Assembly (NCBI RefSeq): GCF_000344615.1
Contig: NZ_KB467824.1
Span: 2,234,702 to 2,298,701 of the forward strand
Source of the DNA: Janthinobacterium sp. CG3
GTDB lineage: Bacteria; Pseudomonadota; Gammaproteobacteria; Burkholderiales; Burkholderiaceae_D
DNA: 64,000 nucleotides
Reading direction: 5' to 3'
In this document: positions 63,609-64,000 of the stretch, in pieces
Layout of the letters: each line of letters begins with the position of its first letter
Position numbering within the stretch: the first letter of the stretch is position 1
Position numbers and translations under genes: made by a program
The notes under the pieces: model-generated
Told to the model about the DNA's origin: nothing
Seen by the model: only the letters and a program-made list of their open reading frames with translations
The model's database searches: none

Positions 63609-63889
63609 ACCGGCGTAAACGGGTTGACCGTGCCGCCCGGGTGGCTGCCAGCGCTACACCCTTTGAACCGGCTTTTCCCCATCGTCGTTACCAAGGCTTC
63701 GGCCATGACGCCGCGGGCGGAATTGCCGGTGCAAGGAAACAGGACGTTGTAGATTTTTTCGCTCAGGTCCAGCATCCACTTGGCGTAATCGCTTTTTACG
63801 ACCGTCGGTTCGCTTGAAAAAAGCGCCGAGTAGAAGCCGATGCTGTTGTTCAAATCACCGACGGAAATATGCACATGTAAGCGATTCAT
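63605..63889 (-). pseudogene. Chimeric ORF: VOC (ArsI-like) start fused to truncated ArsC start
   Basis: 94 aa. Residues 1-42 ([20 protein letters not shown]...DYAKWMLDL) are the start of a VOC protein of the ArsI/CadI type. From 45 on ([22 protein letters not shown]) it switches to the N-terminus of low-molecular-weight phosphatase-type arsenate reductase, keeping the CxxxxxR loop, but stops after [13 protein letters not shown] at residue 94, where ArsC normally runs about 140-165. Both parent proteins are incomplete, so an arsI-arsC pair was probably fused and shortened by deletion. GAGGTG precedes ATG 63889. It may still be translated to couple the channel gene. Confidence 0.7.
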
Positions 63890-63891
63890 CT

Positions 63892-64000
63892 TTACACCTC
63901 TTCGGTTGTGGGACAGGCGGGGGAACAGACCGGCGCACATGGATTGCCGCCGCAACAGTTCTCAGTCAGGAAGACCAAAAGGCCGTGCATGGTCGGCGTG
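63892..64000 (-). CDS. arsR: ArsR-family arsenic repressor, C-terminal tail (cut by window edge)
   Basis: 35 codons of the C-terminus, read from the right edge: [12 protein letters not shown] then [19 protein letters not shown]. The ENCCGG-type ending with further Cys is that of ArsR proteins of Betaproteobacteria; the DNA-binding and arsenite-sensing parts are outside the window. The stop is two bases before the VOC-ArsC start, as expected in an ars operon. Confidence 0.8.
   Translation of the reverse strand, partial: TPTMHGLLVFLTENCCGGNPCAPVCSPACPTTEEV

Overview
The window comes from a high-GC betaproteobacterium. Gene content and protein sequences (PstS/PPK1/SixA block, lone FliD, tandem PilZ proteins, PEP-CTERM protein, extra DnaK and Lon, TRAP transporter with gluconate kinase, RbsBACKD-RbsR) point to Burkholderiales, most likely Oxalobacteraceae (Massilia/Duganella/Janthinobacterium group). 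That placement is inference: there is no rRNA gene here and I could not run a search. The window is chromosomal housekeeping and metabolism. I see no tRNA, rRNA, CRISPR, prophage or insertion sequence.

Layout. 1-3.7 kb: phosphate block, with pstS (cut by the left edge) and ppk1-sixA diverging from an interval that holds two Pho boxes, one per direction. 3.7-10.4 kb: a small membrane ORF, potF-like gene, orphan fliD with a strong terminator, two tandem PilZ genes, radA and alr. 10.5-17 kb: lplT, then the tightly overlapped tsaB-rimI-UDG-DUF1853 operon, a hydrophilic small protein, an alpha/beta hydrolase and a thioredoxin-like protein. 17-23 kb: oleate hydratase behind a perfect FNR-type box, a LysR/tautomerase divergent pair, and a chemoreceptor with a periplasmic Cache protein. 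23-31.6 kb: a PEP-CTERM protein whose sorting signal is internal, overlapped with a PA-domain metallopeptidase; a sirtuin; S-formylglutathione hydrolase; a Fur-controlled FecA-like receptor; a hydrolase/phosphoribosyltransferase pair.

31.8-43.7 kb: a CPA1 antiporter, a GntR-type LacI regulator, the c-di-GMP module yfiR-yfiN-yfiB, then gntK, a three-gene TRAP transporter, a porin and an aldehyde dehydrogenase. Two similar LacI-type palindromes, before the regulator and before gntK, suggest one gluconate or sugar-acid regulon interrupted by the yfi genes. 43.7-52.8 kb: lon, gamma carbonic anhydrase, a small monooxygenase-like protein, ompW with an FNR box, marR-CPBP protease, a dnaK preceded by an overlooked 59-residue proline-rich ORF, and fur with its own Fur box.

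52.8-64 kb: a MerR fragment; an operon of a DJ-1/PfpI protein, a YtkA-like lipoprotein and a di-haem peroxidase; a DUF455 protein; the complete ribose operon rbsBACKD-rbsR with two fused LacI-type palindromes upstream; and the end of an arsenic operon in which a VOC (ArsI-like) start is joined to a truncated ArsC start, ahead of an aquaglyceroporin and behind the tail of arsR. Translational coupling by ATGA or GTGA overlaps is very common throughout. Short G/C-tract hairpins recur at gene ends and form at least one small repeat family.
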